DNA of 64,000 bases from contig JBBCJI010000013.1 in NCBI GenBank assembly GCA_037190845.1, positions 62,001-126,000 on the forward strand, in the 5' to 3' direction. The notes beneath the pieces were generated by a model. That model did not search any database. It had not been told where the DNA came from and saw only the letters and a program-made list of their open reading frames with translations. Position 1 is the stretch's first letter. Each line of letters starts with the position of its first letter. Shown in pieces: positions 37,120-45,766 of the stretch. The position numbers were made by a program, and so were the translations under genes. This DNA is from JBEBVQ01 sp037190845 (GTDB lineage: Bacteria; Bacteroidota; Bacteroidia; Chitinophagales; Chitinophagaceae).

Positions 37120-39087
37120 ATGATTTTCCCGCTGCTGAGGAACCTGACTTTATGCATCTGCACCCTTACCACTGCTTATTCAAGTTTGGGAGCCGATGCG
37201 CGGGACAGCATTCCCGTTACCGGGAAAACATTACCCATGTATAATCGTATTGACAGCCTGATCCGGCAGGCAGATACGGGAAACCGGCATCAGCAGCAAA
37301 CCCTGCTGGATAAAGCCATTAAAGAAAGTATACGGGCAGGATACGCCAAAGGCGCGGCACAGGCTTCCCTCAATCTAGGGGGTATCTATATGTCGCGGAC
37401 AGCGTACGATTCTGCCCAATACAGTTTCCGCATGGGGCTTACGCAGGCATTATCAGCAAATGATACGGACAGCCATGTATATGCCGCCATGCTGCAATGT
37501 GGGATCGCGGGGGCTTTTATGTTTTCATCCCAGACAGACTCCGCAGCGCATTACGCCTATCAATCCTTACATACATTACAACGATGGGGACTGTCATCTT
37601 CACCGAAAGCAGCCAGTATCTATAATAACATTGCAGGACTCTGGCTGTATATGGCAGATGAGCAACAATCTTTTACCTATTTACAAAAAGCGAGAGAACT
37701 GGCCACAGACAGCAGCAACAAGCGTGTGCTGGCCTACGTGTATCTGAATCTTGCCGGACATTTTATGTCAGTCGGAAAAACAGACTCCGCACAACACTAC
37801 CTCGAACATGCAAGGAGTTTGGGTAAAGACCAGGAGTTTGTTCCTGCCATGCTGAGTCTTTCCCGCTTTTATCTGAACCAGCGCAATGACCCCACCAGAG
37901 CCATTACCCTGCTGGAAAGATTGCTGGAGCTGACACAACATGAAAATAAGGATCACCGGATGAATGTGTACTACCGACTGGGGATTGCCTATCGCGCAGC
38001 CGGAAAAACAGCACAGGCAGAGGCTTCCCTGCTGCAGGGTCTTACGCTCCAGGACACGCTGGGATCACTCCGGCATGTGCCCAATTTCTATGCAGCGCTG
38101 GCCGATCTCTATTACAGCACAGGGCAATACAAAAAGGCTTACGGATACCGTGAACAGGCAGCAAAAGCGCAAAAAGCCATTTGGGTGCGGGAAAAACAGG
38201 AATACATCAACGAACTGGAAGCGCAGTACAATTCTGCACAAAAAGACAAACAGATCGCCGAACATGCCTTGCTCGTGATGCAACAACAAAATGACCTCCG
38301 GCATAAAAACTTCTGGATCATCTCCCTGTCTGCCGTTGCAGTGCTGATCAGCATTGTATTCGGCCTTATCTATCGCAACAACCGGCATAAGCAGGGCCTG
38401 CAGGCGGCTGCCATAAAAACGCTCAAAAAAGAGCAACAAATCACCCGCCTGCAATCCGTCATGGAAGGCGAGCTGAAAGAACGGAAACGCATAGCACAGG
38501 AAATTCATGATGGCGTAAGCAGCATGATCGGCTCGGCAAGAATGCATCTTGATCTGAGAAGCGGTAAGGAATCTATAGACGAAAATACATATCGTCAGGG
38601 CATCTCTCTGCTTGAAGACGCATACCGTGAGCTGCGACATATTTCTCATAACCTCGTACCGGAAAAACTGCTGGAACAGGGATTCATATCCGCGCTTAAA
38701 TCCTACTGTATCAAAGTGAGCCGTCAGGCCGTATTTGAAGTTGCCTTTCAGCATACAGGCAATATGCCCGATCTGCCGCCGGCAAACCGGCTATCCCTCT
38801 TCCGGATCATTCAGGAACTGCTGCACAATGCACAGCGACATGGACATGCCAGTCGTGTGCTGGTAGATTGCAGCGCTACGGAGCAGGAACTGATGATCAC
38901 GATAGAAGACAACGGTTGCGGACTGCCTCCTGACTACGAATCCGGATCCGGAACGGGTCTTAAACACCTGCAGGAACGCGCAGAAGCCATTCATTGCCAG
39001 ATAGAAATATACAACCGGAAAGAAAAGGGTACATCATTTTATCTTTCCGTACCTTTTCGCACGATAACCGCTGAACAACATGATTAA
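37120..39087 (+). CDS. TPR-containing sensor histidine kinase
   Basis: A 655-residue kinase with a signal peptide (about 1-24, ending SLGA), a periplasmic TPR array (about 45-375), a membrane span at about 396-416 (FWIISLSAVAVLISIVFGLI) and a cytoplasmic HisKA_3 domain with phosphoacceptor His463 in RIAQEIHDGVSS. The ATPase domain shows RIIQELLHNAQRHGHA, IEDNGCGLP and GTGLKHLQERAEA. By family knowledge it phosphorylates a NarL-type regulator, which here overlaps it by 8 bp at 39080. It is divergent from the surface-protein gene at 34974-36878. Similar kinases lie at 16286 and 58545. Confidence 0.95.
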   Translation: MIFPLLRNLTLCICTLTTAYSSLGADARDSIPVTGKTLPMYNRIDSLIRQADTGNRHQQQTLLDKAIKESIRAGYAKGAAQASLNLGGIYMSRTAYDSAQYSFRMGLTQALSANDTDSHVYAAMLQCGIAGAFMFSSQTDSAAHYAYQSLHTLQRWGLSSSPKAASIYNNIAGLWLYMADEQQSFTYLQKARELATDSSNKRVLAYVYLNLAGHFMSVGKTDSAQHYLEHARSLGKDQEFVPAMLSLSRFYLNQRNDPTRAITLLERLLELTQHENKDHRMNVYYRLGIAYRAAGKTAQAEASLLQGLTLQDTLGSLRHVPNFYAALADLYYSTGQYKKAYGYREQAAKAQKAIWVREKQEYINELEAQYNSAQKDKQIAEHALLVMQQQNDLRHKNFWIISLSAVAVLISIVFGLIYRNNRHKQGLQAAAIKTLKKEQQITRLQSVMEGELKERKRIAQEIHDGVSSMIGSARMHLDLRSGKESIDENTYRQGISLLEDAYRELRHISHNLVPEKLLEQGFISALKSYCIKVSRQAVFEVAFQHTGNMPDLPPANRLSLFRIIQELLHNAQRHGHASRVLVDCSATEQELMITIEDNGCGLPPDYESGSGTGLKHLQERAEAIHCQIEIYNRKEKGTSFYLSVPFRTITAEQHD

Positions 39088-39721
39088 CATCTGTATCGCC
39101 GACGACCATCCGATGGTGCTGGACGGGATCACCTATATGCTGCGTGACCATCCGTCCATACGGCTTACCGCCAGCTATGCCAACGGGCAAAGCCTGCTGG
39201 CCGGGCTGAGTCAGTCGGTACCGGATGTATTGCTGCTGGATGTACAGATGCCGGATTATACCGCTGAAGAACTTATCCCTATGATCAAAGCGCAATATCC
39301 GGAGGTGCGTATCCTTTGCCTGACCAGTGTCGATAATATACACCGGGTAAAAATACTGATCCGCACCGGCAGCCTCGGCTACCTGCTGAAAAATACCGGC
39401 TCGGAAGAGCTGATCAATGCCATCGAAACCGTACACCGGAACGAACCATATATTACCCCCTCCATCCGGGAACAAATGGATGCGGATAATCTCCGCCTGA
39501 AAAAAGAAGCGCCCGCAGGCGGCATTTCTCTCACGCATCGCGAAATGGAGATCCTACAGTTGATTATCAAGGAATATTCGAGCGCAGAGATCGCAGAGCA
39601 ATTACAGATTACCATTCATACCGTCGAAAAACACCGGAGCCATCTATTCCTCAAGATGGACGTAAAAAATGCAGTTGGACTTGCCCGGAAAGCGATTCAG
39701 ATGGGGTTGTTTGAAGGTTAG
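39080..39721 (+). CDS. NarL/LuxR-type response regulator, partner of the upstream kinase
   Basis: A 213-residue regulator: receiver domain with Asp8-Asp9, phosphoacceptor Asp54 in VLLLDVQMPD and YLLKNTGSEELI (Lys near 105), then a LuxR helix-turn-helix (ISLTHREMEILQLIIKEYSS, AEIAEQLQITIHTVEKHRSH). Its start overlaps the kinase's last codons by 8 bp, so translational coupling is expected. The binding site is unknown; surface-protein genes nearby are plausible targets. It closely resembles the regulators at 7496 and 60508. Confidence 0.95.
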   Translation: MINICIADDHPMVLDGITYMLRDHPSIRLTASYANGQSLLAGLSQSVPDVLLLDVQMPDYTAEELIPMIKAQYPEVRILCLTSVDNIHRVKILIRTGSLGYLLKNTGSEELINAIETVHRNEPYITPSIREQMDADNLRLKKEAPAGGISLTHREMEILQLIIKEYSSAEIAEQLQITIHTVEKHRSHLFLKMDVKNAVGLARKAIQMGLFEG

Positions 39722-39764
39722 ACAAACACACAGCTTTTCCTGTTTATATTTTATATATTGTGCC

Positions 39765-40481
39765 ATGATCATTAAGGCACTTATACAACTGTCTGTTTTA
39801 TGTTTTTTATTTTTCCATTGTGTAGGGCAAAACTATGCTTACACCCGGTGGTCGGATGCCATAAAGAATAAAGAAACGGTAAAGAGGATCAGGATGGTAT
39901 TGAAAGAAATGGACAGCCTGCCGGATATCTTTGATAAATTTCCCAATCTGGAAGAAGCCACCTTTAGCAGCAACCACCTTACCAGTCTGCCGCCTTCTCT
40001 ATTCAGGTGTGAAAAACTGAGAGTTCTGAATCTCTCTAAAAATAAACTGACAGTGCTTCCGGAAGAAATCGGGCAGCTTCGAAACCTTGAGGTACTGGAC
40101 CTCAGCCGCAACAGCCTGTCTTTCTTACCCGATTCGTTGCAAACCCTTGCAAATCTACATGTCCTGAACCTAAACGAGAATCAGCTTTCACTGCTCCCTG
40201 TTTATCTCGAAAAGCTGGAAGAATTGCGTATTGCCTCCAATAAGATTATCATTATTCCCAATGAAATAACCCGATTGAAATGGCTTAACACCCTGTCGGC
40301 CAGCAATAACAATCTCCGGGTGATCCCCGATAGCCTGGGTAAGCTTAGCAACCTGACCTACCTGTATTTGGCCAAGAATAAAATACCCGCTTTGCCCGTT
40401 TCGTTAGGAGCATGCACCAAGCTGTTAGAACTGGATGTTGTAAATAGTGGCATCCCGGCAAAAAATTACTGTTCATCATGA
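39765..40481 (+). CDS. Leucine-rich-repeat protein, C-terminally truncated paralogue
   Basis: A 238-residue protein from the ATG at 39765 with a signal peptide (MIIKALIQLSVLCFLFFHCVG). About six 23-residue LRRs follow (LRVLNLSKNKLTVLPEEIGQ type). It is highly similar to the intact paralogue at 41806-42660, but the match stops after ELDVVNSGI and is replaced by PAKNYCSS, so it lacks the last ~46 residues. It also has a 9-nt deletion (three residues) within the fourth repeat region: LEKLEELRIASN against GKLEDLEEIRIASN. It may be a decaying copy or a shortened functional protein. Confidence 0.78.
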   Translation: MIIKALIQLSVLCFLFFHCVGQNYAYTRWSDAIKNKETVKRIRMVLKEMDSLPDIFDKFPNLEEATFSSNHLTSLPPSLFRCEKLRVLNLSKNKLTVLPEEIGQLRNLEVLDLSRNSLSFLPDSLQTLANLHVLNLNENQLSLLPVYLEKLEELRIASNKIIIIPNEITRLKWLNTLSASNNNLRVIPDSLGKLSNLTYLYLAKNKIPALPVSLGACTKLLELDVVNSGIPAKNYCSS

Positions 40482-40546
40482 GGGATCAAATTCCTACCGA
40501 ATGAGGCAGTAAAAGGGTATATTTCAAATCCTCGCGATCTTAAAAC

Positions 40547-40596
40547 TTCGACAGGCTCAGCAACCGTCCTTAATAACGGTTACCGAGCCTGTCGAA
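40547..40596. repeat. 21-bp inverted repeat (ttcgacaggctcag family)
   Basis: Arms 40547-40567 and 40576-40596 pair at 19 of 21 positions around 8 nt. A related hairpin lies at 11451-11500. It sits 66 bp after the truncated LRR gene, whose lost end stops just upstream, and before the convergent desaturase gene. Confidence 0.75.
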
Positions 40597-40666
40597 ATGC
40601 ATTTTCTATAGTTGTAGTCACCTCATTTCATTAGGGTAGCGCTATCATTAACGCCAGATACCGTTT

Positions 40667-41452
40667 TTAGGCAACTTCTTTTTCCCTTTCTGCAACTTTC
40701 TGATGCGGAGTATTGGTGACTGGAGCCGGTTTATCAATCTGGATAATCCCCAAGCGGTTGAAGAGTAGTATGACGGGATACATCGGATCAAGCTCATGTC
40801 TGCGCTTGCCAAAATTTACATCAGAAGGCGTTTTGTGATGATTATTATGATACGCTTCCCCCAGCATCAGCAGGTCTACGTGAAACAGATTCTTTGATGT
40901 ATTCCGCATCCGGAAGTTTATATAACCATATTTGTGTGCATACCAGTTGATGATCACCCCATGCAGCGGGCACATGGCATAGACGAGGGGCAGCAGCAGG
41001 TATTGCCAGGGAGATGTGGCATACGCTATAAAAAAGGCGGTATATAATATCATCCATATGATACGCGCCAGGGAAGAGTTGGCCCAGCGGTCGAAGGCCG
41101 GCCAGTCAGGTACATTCTTCGTAAAACGTTCCTCCACAGGTATGCTGCCGTCAAAGATACCGGCATAGATGATCCGTGTACGCCACATCATACTGAAGAA
41201 ATTGGAGGTATAGGAAGGGGAATGCGGGTCTTTTTCCGTATCCGTATATGCGTGATGCATCCGGTGCATGATCGCATAGGAACGTGGGCTCAGGTATGAG
41301 GAACCCTGTGTAATCCAGGCCAGTATGAAAAAAAATCGCTCCCAACCCTTACTCATACTGAAGGCGCCGTGCGCAGCATAGCGATGCTGGAAAAATGTCT
41401 GGGAAAAAAGAGAAACGTACCAAAGAGTCACAAAGAAGATCAGAACAGGCAT
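40667..41452 (-). CDS. Acyl-CoA/fatty acid desaturase
   Basis: A 261-residue membrane-bound desaturase. The three histidine boxes for the di-iron site are present: HRYAAH (23-28), HRMHH (63-67) and HNNHH near 200 (LMLGEAYHNNHHKTPSD). Hydrophobic spans lie at about 1-20, 40-60 and 145-175. The family inserts a double bond, usually delta-9, into acyl chains and helps adjust membrane fluidity; the position here is not determined. It is transcribed leftward between the two LRR paralogues, and its 5' region is a 353-bp gap. Confidence 0.92.
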   Translation of the reverse strand: MPVLIFFVTLWYVSLFSQTFFQHRYAAHGAFSMSKGWERFFFILAWITQGSSYLSPRSYAIMHRMHHAYTDTEKDPHSPSYTSNFFSMMWRTRIIYAGIFDGSIPVEERFTKNVPDWPAFDRWANSSLARIIWMILYTAFFIAYATSPWQYLLLPLVYAMCPLHGVIINWYAHKYGYINFRMRNTSKNLFHVDLLMLGEAYHNNHHKTPSDVNFGKRRHELDPMYPVILLFNRLGIIQIDKPAPVTNTPHQKVAEREKEVA

Positions 41453-41805
41453 TAAATATATTTATTGAAAAGATTGAAAACAGGTAATATACCCGCCGGC
41501 GGCAAACCATGCAGATAAATGATCTGCCGGTACCTGCATACTGCGGATAAGCGCCGCGAAGGTAGCCCTTTACCAGATAATATACGCGTGTGCGTGTTTT
41601 TAAAAACTGTTAAGGTTGACCGGCAGCAGCATAGATGCAACATCTGTTATGACTCCGTGAACAACAGTCTGTTATTTTCAGATTAAATAATGAAAAATAA
41701 TAAAAAGCGAAGCGAAAATTTAGCAAAATAAATCTATTATAAATGCCATTAAACCATAAAATGTAATATTATCTTTAGCCTCCTAAAACGGTATCCTGTT
41801 TTTCT
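41453..41805. other. 353-bp intergenic region, promoters of desaturase and LRR gene
   Basis: Divergent gap with no gene. It becomes very AT-rich over the last 130 bp. TATCTTTA (41770-41777), one base from the -7 consensus, is 29 bp ahead of the LRR start. I see no long repeat here. Confidence 0.4.
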
Positions 41806-42660
41806 ATGATTATAAAAGCATCCCTTCAGCTTGCGATTTTATGCCTCATATCCATACACTGTCTGGCACAAAACTATGCCTATACCAGATGGTCTGATGC
41901 CCTGCAAAACAAAGAGCGGGTAAAAAGGATCCGGATGGTACTGAAAAGCATGGACAGCCTACCGGATATCTTCGACAAATTTCCCAACCTGGAAGAAGTA
42001 AATTTTAGTGATAATCACCTGACAGCACTTCCCCCTTCTCTGTTCAGGTGTAAAAAGCTGAAGATCCTGAACCTCTCTAAAAATCAACTGTCAGCAATCC
42101 CGGAGGAAATCGGACAGCTTCAAAACCTTGAGGTACTGAATCTCAGCCGGAATCATCTGTCTTTCTTACCTGATTCGTTGCAAAGCCTTAAAAAGCTATA
42201 CATTCTGAACCTGAACGAGAATCAGCTCGCGCTGCTACCTGCCTATATCGGGAAACTGGAGGACCTGGAGGAGATCAGGATCGCTTCCAATAAGATTATT
42301 ATCCTGCCCAACGAAATAACCGGATTGAAACGGCTTACGACTTTATCTGCCAGTGACAATAACCTCGGGATCATACCCGATAGTCTTGGGAATCTTACCA
42401 ATCTCAAATACCTGTACCTGGCAAAGAATAAAATACCTGCCCTGCCGGTTTCATTGGGAGCATGCGCCAAGCTGATTGAGCTGGATGTGGTAAATAGTGG
42501 TATCATTATATTACCCGAACAAGTAACAGACCTGCGCAATCTGCAGTATATTTATATTGACCAGTTTACACAGGTTTTCCCAAGACATTCCATCGTGGCA
42601 GCGCGACAAAGAATTATCGTGTACCGGCACGATTCCAATTCATACAAAATAAGACAATAA
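41806..42660 (+). CDS. Leucine-rich-repeat protein, intact paralogue
   Basis: A 284-residue protein with a signal peptide (MIIKASLQLAILCLISIHCLA). About seven to eight LRRs of 23 residues follow (residues about 55-240; KILNLSKNQLSAIPEEIGQ, EVLNLSRNHLSFLPDSLQ). A 45-residue tail (YIDQFTQVFPRHSIVAAR) caps the solenoid. LRRs form curved protein-binding surfaces; the ligand is unknown. It is a tandem duplicate of 39765-40481, separated by the desaturase gene, and is the complete version. No catalytic domain is attached. Confidence 0.88.
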   Translation: MIIKASLQLAILCLISIHCLAQNYAYTRWSDALQNKERVKRIRMVLKSMDSLPDIFDKFPNLEEVNFSDNHLTALPPSLFRCKKLKILNLSKNQLSAIPEEIGQLQNLEVLNLSRNHLSFLPDSLQSLKKLYILNLNENQLALLPAYIGKLEDLEEIRIASNKIIILPNEITGLKRLTTLSASDNNLGIIPDSLGNLTNLKYLYLAKNKIPALPVSLGACAKLIELDVVNSGIIILPEQVTDLRNLQYIYIDQFTQVFPRHSIVAARQRIIVYRHDSNSYKIRQ

Positions 42661-42730
42661 AAAGTACAGAGCATACCGCTGCTTATCTTATATACACAGG
42701 CGCGCTGAAAGCGACAAGGTATGATCATAC

Positions 42731-43366
42731 TCACGATCTGATACCCTCAAAAACCGCCTCCAGCTCCGATAAGATCATCGCCGTAGCGCCCCAGATCACC
42801 TGGTTCTCATCCGGAATATAGGCAGGGGCTTTGAGCACGAGGCCGGGACGCGACACCGGCCTGATACGGGTAATGATCTTGCGGTCCGGCAGGAACAACC
42901 GGCTCAACGGCACTTCAAGAATTTCAGCTACCTCATCTTTATTGATATGATAGACCGGTCTTTGCTCCGTAAAACCGACAAAAGGAAAAACCTGGAAATT
43001 ACTGACCGGGATATACAACTGGGTCAGCCCACCCAGCAACTGCACATCTGGAGACATGATCCCGACCTCCTCCTGCGCTTCCCGTAATGCCGTCGCTCTG
43101 AGGTCTGCATCCCAAGGCTCCTGTTTACCGCCTGGAAAGCTGATCTGCCCGCTGTGTGCATGACCATCTTCCGTACGCCGGATCAACAAGATAGATAATT
43201 CGTTCTCATGCGGAAACAACAGGCTGAGCACCGCGCTGGCGCGTGCATGTTGCGGCACAGCTTCCGGCATCGGCACCACGCGCGCAGCCATCCGTTCCTG
43301 CGCAGCAACACCCGGCAACGGCTGTCGCAAGGCCTGCTGTAAACGATCAATGATATACCAATCCAC
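42731..43366 (-). CDS. NUDIX hydrolase, CoA pyrophosphatase type
   Basis: A 211-residue protein. The UPF0035-type stretch LLIRRTEDGHAHSGQISFPG sits immediately before the NUDIX box (GGKQEPWDADLRATALREAQ, then EEVGI), which together define the CoA pyrophosphatase (NudL) group. The family cleaves CoA to phosphopantetheine and 3',5'-ADP. The N-terminal 60 residues carry a Arg-rich VVPMPEAVPQHARASAV linker. It is leftward and shares its upstream gap with the divergent sigma-54-type regulator. The tail of the LRR gene is 70 bp downstream. Confidence 0.88.
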   Translation of the reverse strand: MDWYIIDRLQQALRQPLPGVAAQERMAARVVPMPEAVPQHARASAVLSLLFPHENELSILLIRRTEDGHAHSGQISFPGGKQEPWDADLRATALREAQEEVGIMSPDVQLLGGLTQLYIPVSNFQVFPFVGFTEQRPVYHINKDEVAEILEVPLSRLFLPDRKIITRIRPVSRPGLVLKAPAYIPDENQVIWGATAMILSELEAVFEGIRS

Positions 43367-43464
43367 TTTAGTCAGTTGAAAATGGAACCCTTCGACTTCG
43401 CTCAGGGCGGGAGTTGAAAATTAATTCATTTTCTGCTTCCTGCCTAAAACACATCAATCACATG

Positions 43465-43502
43465 TGCTCATTTTCAAATTCTCAAATTTTCAAATTCCCA
43501 AA
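43465..43502. repeat. AT-rich caaattctcaaattttcaaattccc array
   Basis: Tandem near-repeats of tcaaatt(c/t)(t/c)c occupy this stretch just ahead of the regulator promoter. The same vocabulary is found at 23491-23582 and 21904-21962. Confidence 0.45.
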
Positions 43503-43506
43503 TTCT

Positions 43507-43514
43507 TATTTTCG
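43507..43514 (+). promoter_or_regulatory. TAnnTTTG-like -7 box for the NtrC-like regulator
   Basis: TATTTTCG is one base from the Bacteroidota -7 consensus TAnnTTTG and is followed by 21 bases to the ATG at 43536. No clear -33 element. Confidence 0.4.
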
Positions 43515-43535
43515 CAACAGATCAGGCATAAAACT

Positions 43536-44717
43536 ATGGCACAGAAAATTCTTGTAATAGACGACGAAAAAGCGATCCGTGCTACGTTATCCGAGATCCT
43601 CGGGTTTGAAGGATTCATCGTGGATGAAGCGGCAGACGGGGCGGACGGAGCAAAGAAGATCCGGGAAAACAATTACGATTGTATACTCTGCGATATCAAA
43701 ATGCCTAAAATGGACGGCATGGATGTGCTGAATATTGCCCATACTGAAAAACCCGACATCCCGTTTATCATGATATCAGGACATGGCAATATAGAAACGG
43801 CCGTTGAGGCAGTAAAGAAAGGGGCTTTCGATTACATCAGCAAACCACCCGATCTCAATCGCCTCCTGATCACGATCCGGAATGCGATGGACAAAAAATC
43901 GCTGGTCACGGAAACCAAGCAACTCCGGAAGCGTATTATAAAGAACACGGAGATGATCGGCAGCTCCGCCGGCATCCTCCGCATCCACGAAACCATCGAA
44001 AAAGTAGCGCCTACGGATGCACGCGTGCTCATTACGGGAGAGAACGGTACGGGTAAAGAATTGGTCGCACGCCGTATCTATGAACTGAGCAACCGCCCGA
44101 ATGCCCCTTTCGTGGAAGTGAACTGTGCCGCCATACCTTCGGAGCTGATAGAAAGCGAATTGTTCGGTCATGAAAAAGGATCTTTCACATCGGCGATCAA
44201 ACAACGTATCGGCAAATTCGAGCAGGCCAACGGCGGTACGCTGTTCCTCGACGAGATCGGTGATATGAGCCTGGATGCACAGGCCAAGGTCTTACGTGCT
44301 TTGCAGGAAAGCAGGATCACACGTATCGGCGGCGAAAAAGAAATAAAAGTAGATGTAAGGGTGATTGCCGCCACAAATAAAAATCTGATACAGGAAGTAG
44401 AAGAAAAGAAATTCAGATTGGATCTGTATCACCGTCTGAGTGTGATACTGATCCATGTACCTTCCCTCAACGAACGGAAAGACGACATACCGGAACTGAT
44501 CGAATATTTCCTCAACGAGATCAGTAATGAATACAATCAACCGGCAAAACAAATAGACGCCGATGCTATAAAAACACTGCAGGAGTATCATTGGACAGGC
44601 AATATCCGGGAGCTGCGCAATATCGTAGAGCGGCTGATCATTCTATCTGATAAAAAGATCACAAAAAAAGACGTGGAGCAATACATCCTGATGGGGAGCG
44701 CGCCGGTTGCCGGGTAA
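43536..44717 (+). CDS. NtrC-like response regulator with AAA+ domain, no DNA-binding domain
   Basis: A 393-residue protein from the ATG at 43536. The receiver domain has Asp9-Asp10, phosphoacceptor Asp53 (LCDIKMPKMDG) and Lys103. The AAA+ domain has Walker A GENGTGKE (168-175) and Walker B TLFLDEIGD (235-243). The sigma-54 contact loop, normally GAFTGA, reads GSFTSA (215-220), and the protein ends soon after the VEQYILM helix, so the Fis-type helix-turn-helix is absent. This architecture is found in other Bacteroidota, as I recall. Whether it acts through sigma-54 is open; it may regulate by protein contact. It stands alone; no kinase is adjacent. Confidence 0.88.
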   Translation: MAQKILVIDDEKAIRATLSEILGFEGFIVDEAADGADGAKKIRENNYDCILCDIKMPKMDGMDVLNIAHTEKPDIPFIMISGHGNIETAVEAVKKGAFDYISKPPDLNRLLITIRNAMDKKSLVTETKQLRKRIIKNTEMIGSSAGILRIHETIEKVAPTDARVLITGENGTGKELVARRIYELSNRPNAPFVEVNCAAIPSELIESELFGHEKGSFTSAIKQRIGKFEQANGGTLFLDEIGDMSLDAQAKVLRALQESRITRIGGEKEIKVDVRVIAATNKNLIQEVEEKKFRLDLYHRLSVILIHVPSLNERKDDIPELIEYFLNEISNEYNQPAKQIDADAIKTLQEYHWTGNIRELRNIVERLIILSDKKITKKDVEQYILMGSAPVAG

Positions 44718-44744
44718 GCGGCTGGTGATACGGTTGCATATTTA

Positions 44745-44870
44745 ATAGCTGTCATCCCGGACTTGATCCGGGATCGTCCTAAATGAATTACAAGCTTTAT
44801 TAACGTCGTGTTACCTCATGCGATTGCGGCTCGGAGGCCGCAATGACAGCCTTTTTTGAAGGCTGTCCAC
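44745..44870. repeat. Inverted copy D of the dispersed modular repeat
   Basis: The first module (44751-44775; core cccggacttgatccggg) and second module (44820-44847; gcgattgcggctcgg then aggccgcaatgac) are the reverse complements of those at 61210-61234 and 61294-61320, in reversed order. The DNA between them differs. It fills most of the gap between the regulator and the pseudouridine synthase, which converge here. Confidence 0.65.
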
Positions 44871-44906
44871 CATGAACAACCTTTTAAAATACAATAGTAG
44901 CGATCA

Positions 44907-45488
44907 TCAGGAAAACAATCTTTCCCTGATAGCAGCATCATGCTCTGTGTGCATCCCCGGCGCTAATCCATCTATTGTCACCTGCCCAATGCTGTACCGG
45001 ATCAGGCGCAGGGTAGGATATCCTGCCGCAGCCGTCATATGCCGTACCTGGCGGTTCCTGCCTTCGGTGAGCGTCAGTCGTATCCATGAATCTGGTATGT
45101 TTTTACGAAAACGGATCGGCGGATTTCTTTCCGGCACATCCGGTTCTGTGATCAGTGATACCCGCGCCGGTTTTGTCCGGAACCGTTTACCACCCGCATT
45201 GATCCACACACCTTCCCGCAATTGCTTCAGCGCATCCGGATGAGGCATGCCTTCCACCTGCACCAGATACGTTCTTTCATGTCCGAACAAAGGGTTCAAC
45301 AAGCGATTCGTTAACGGCTTGTCGTTCGTTAAAAGCAGTAATCCCTCGCTGTCATAATCCAACCGGCCAACGGGATAAATATCTTTGGGAAGATCGGAAA
45401 AAAACGAAGTAAGTGTTGTTTTTGCCCCTTCCGGAGAAAACTGCGATAACACGCGAAAAGGCTTATAAAAAACGAAGTAGCGCATCAT
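44907..45488 (-). CDS. rRNA pseudouridine synthase, RsuA/RluE family
   Basis: A 193-residue protein of the small RsuA/RluE/RluF group. The catalytic Asp44 is in PVGRLDYDSEGLLLLTND, and the later KVLPYLVQVEGM-type block appears as ERTYLVQVEGM with EGRNRQVRHMTAAAGYPTL and LIRYSIGQV. It isomerises a specific uridine in rRNA; the short form without an S4 domain resembles RluE (23S rRNA), though the target is not certain. Two ATGs (45488, 45485) are possible starts. A terminator at 45544-45578 isolates it from the Bat genes upstream, so it likely has its own promoter. Confidence 0.88.
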   Translation of the reverse strand: MMRYFVFYKPFRVLSQFSPEGAKTTLTSFFSDLPKDIYPVGRLDYDSEGLLLLTNDKPLTNRLLNPLFGHERTYLVQVEGMPHPDALKQLREGVWINAGGKRFRTKPARVSLITEPDVPERNPPIRFRKNIPDSWIRLTLTEGRNRQVRHMTAAAGYPTLRLIRYSIGQVTIDGLAPGMHTEHDAAIRERLFS

Positions 45489-45543
45489 ACAAAATCAGGT
45501 ATCGTGAAAAGGTGCACCAGGAAAGGGTTTCAGGAGAAAATAA

Positions 45544-45578
45544 AAAAGCCCGGAACTTTTTTAGGCTTCCGGACTTTT
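45544..45578 (-). terminator. Intrinsic terminator downstream of batC
   Basis: Read leftward, AAAAG.CCGGAA (45578-45567) pairs with TTCCGG.CTTTT (45555-45544) and is followed by a T-rich run (TTTTTTATTTT). The 11-nt loop is between. It lies 190 bp after the batC stop and before the pseudouridine synthase gene. Confidence 0.85.
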
Positions 45579-45705
45579 ATAAGGATGGGTTAGTAAGTAC
45601 AATCCTGTCACAATATTAAAAAGAATTTCTACTACTAAAAAAAAATCTTTCAACTTTTTTATAAGAATGTTGAAAACCTGTGAACAATTATTACGGAGAT
45701 TGTAC

Positions 45706-45766
45706 GGGCGGGGTTCACCCCCGCCCAATAAAACAATCGCGATAAGGGCAACCACAAGGGTTGCCC
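45706..45766. repeat. Two GC-rich hairpins
   Basis: gggcgggg (45706-45713) with ccccgccc (45719-45726), and gggcaacc (45746-45753) with ggttgccc (45759-45766), form two adjacent hairpins. They lie immediately after the batC stop, an arrangement that may protect the mRNA end. GTAGGGGCAACC-type repeats are common intergenic elements in bacteria. Confidence 0.6.
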
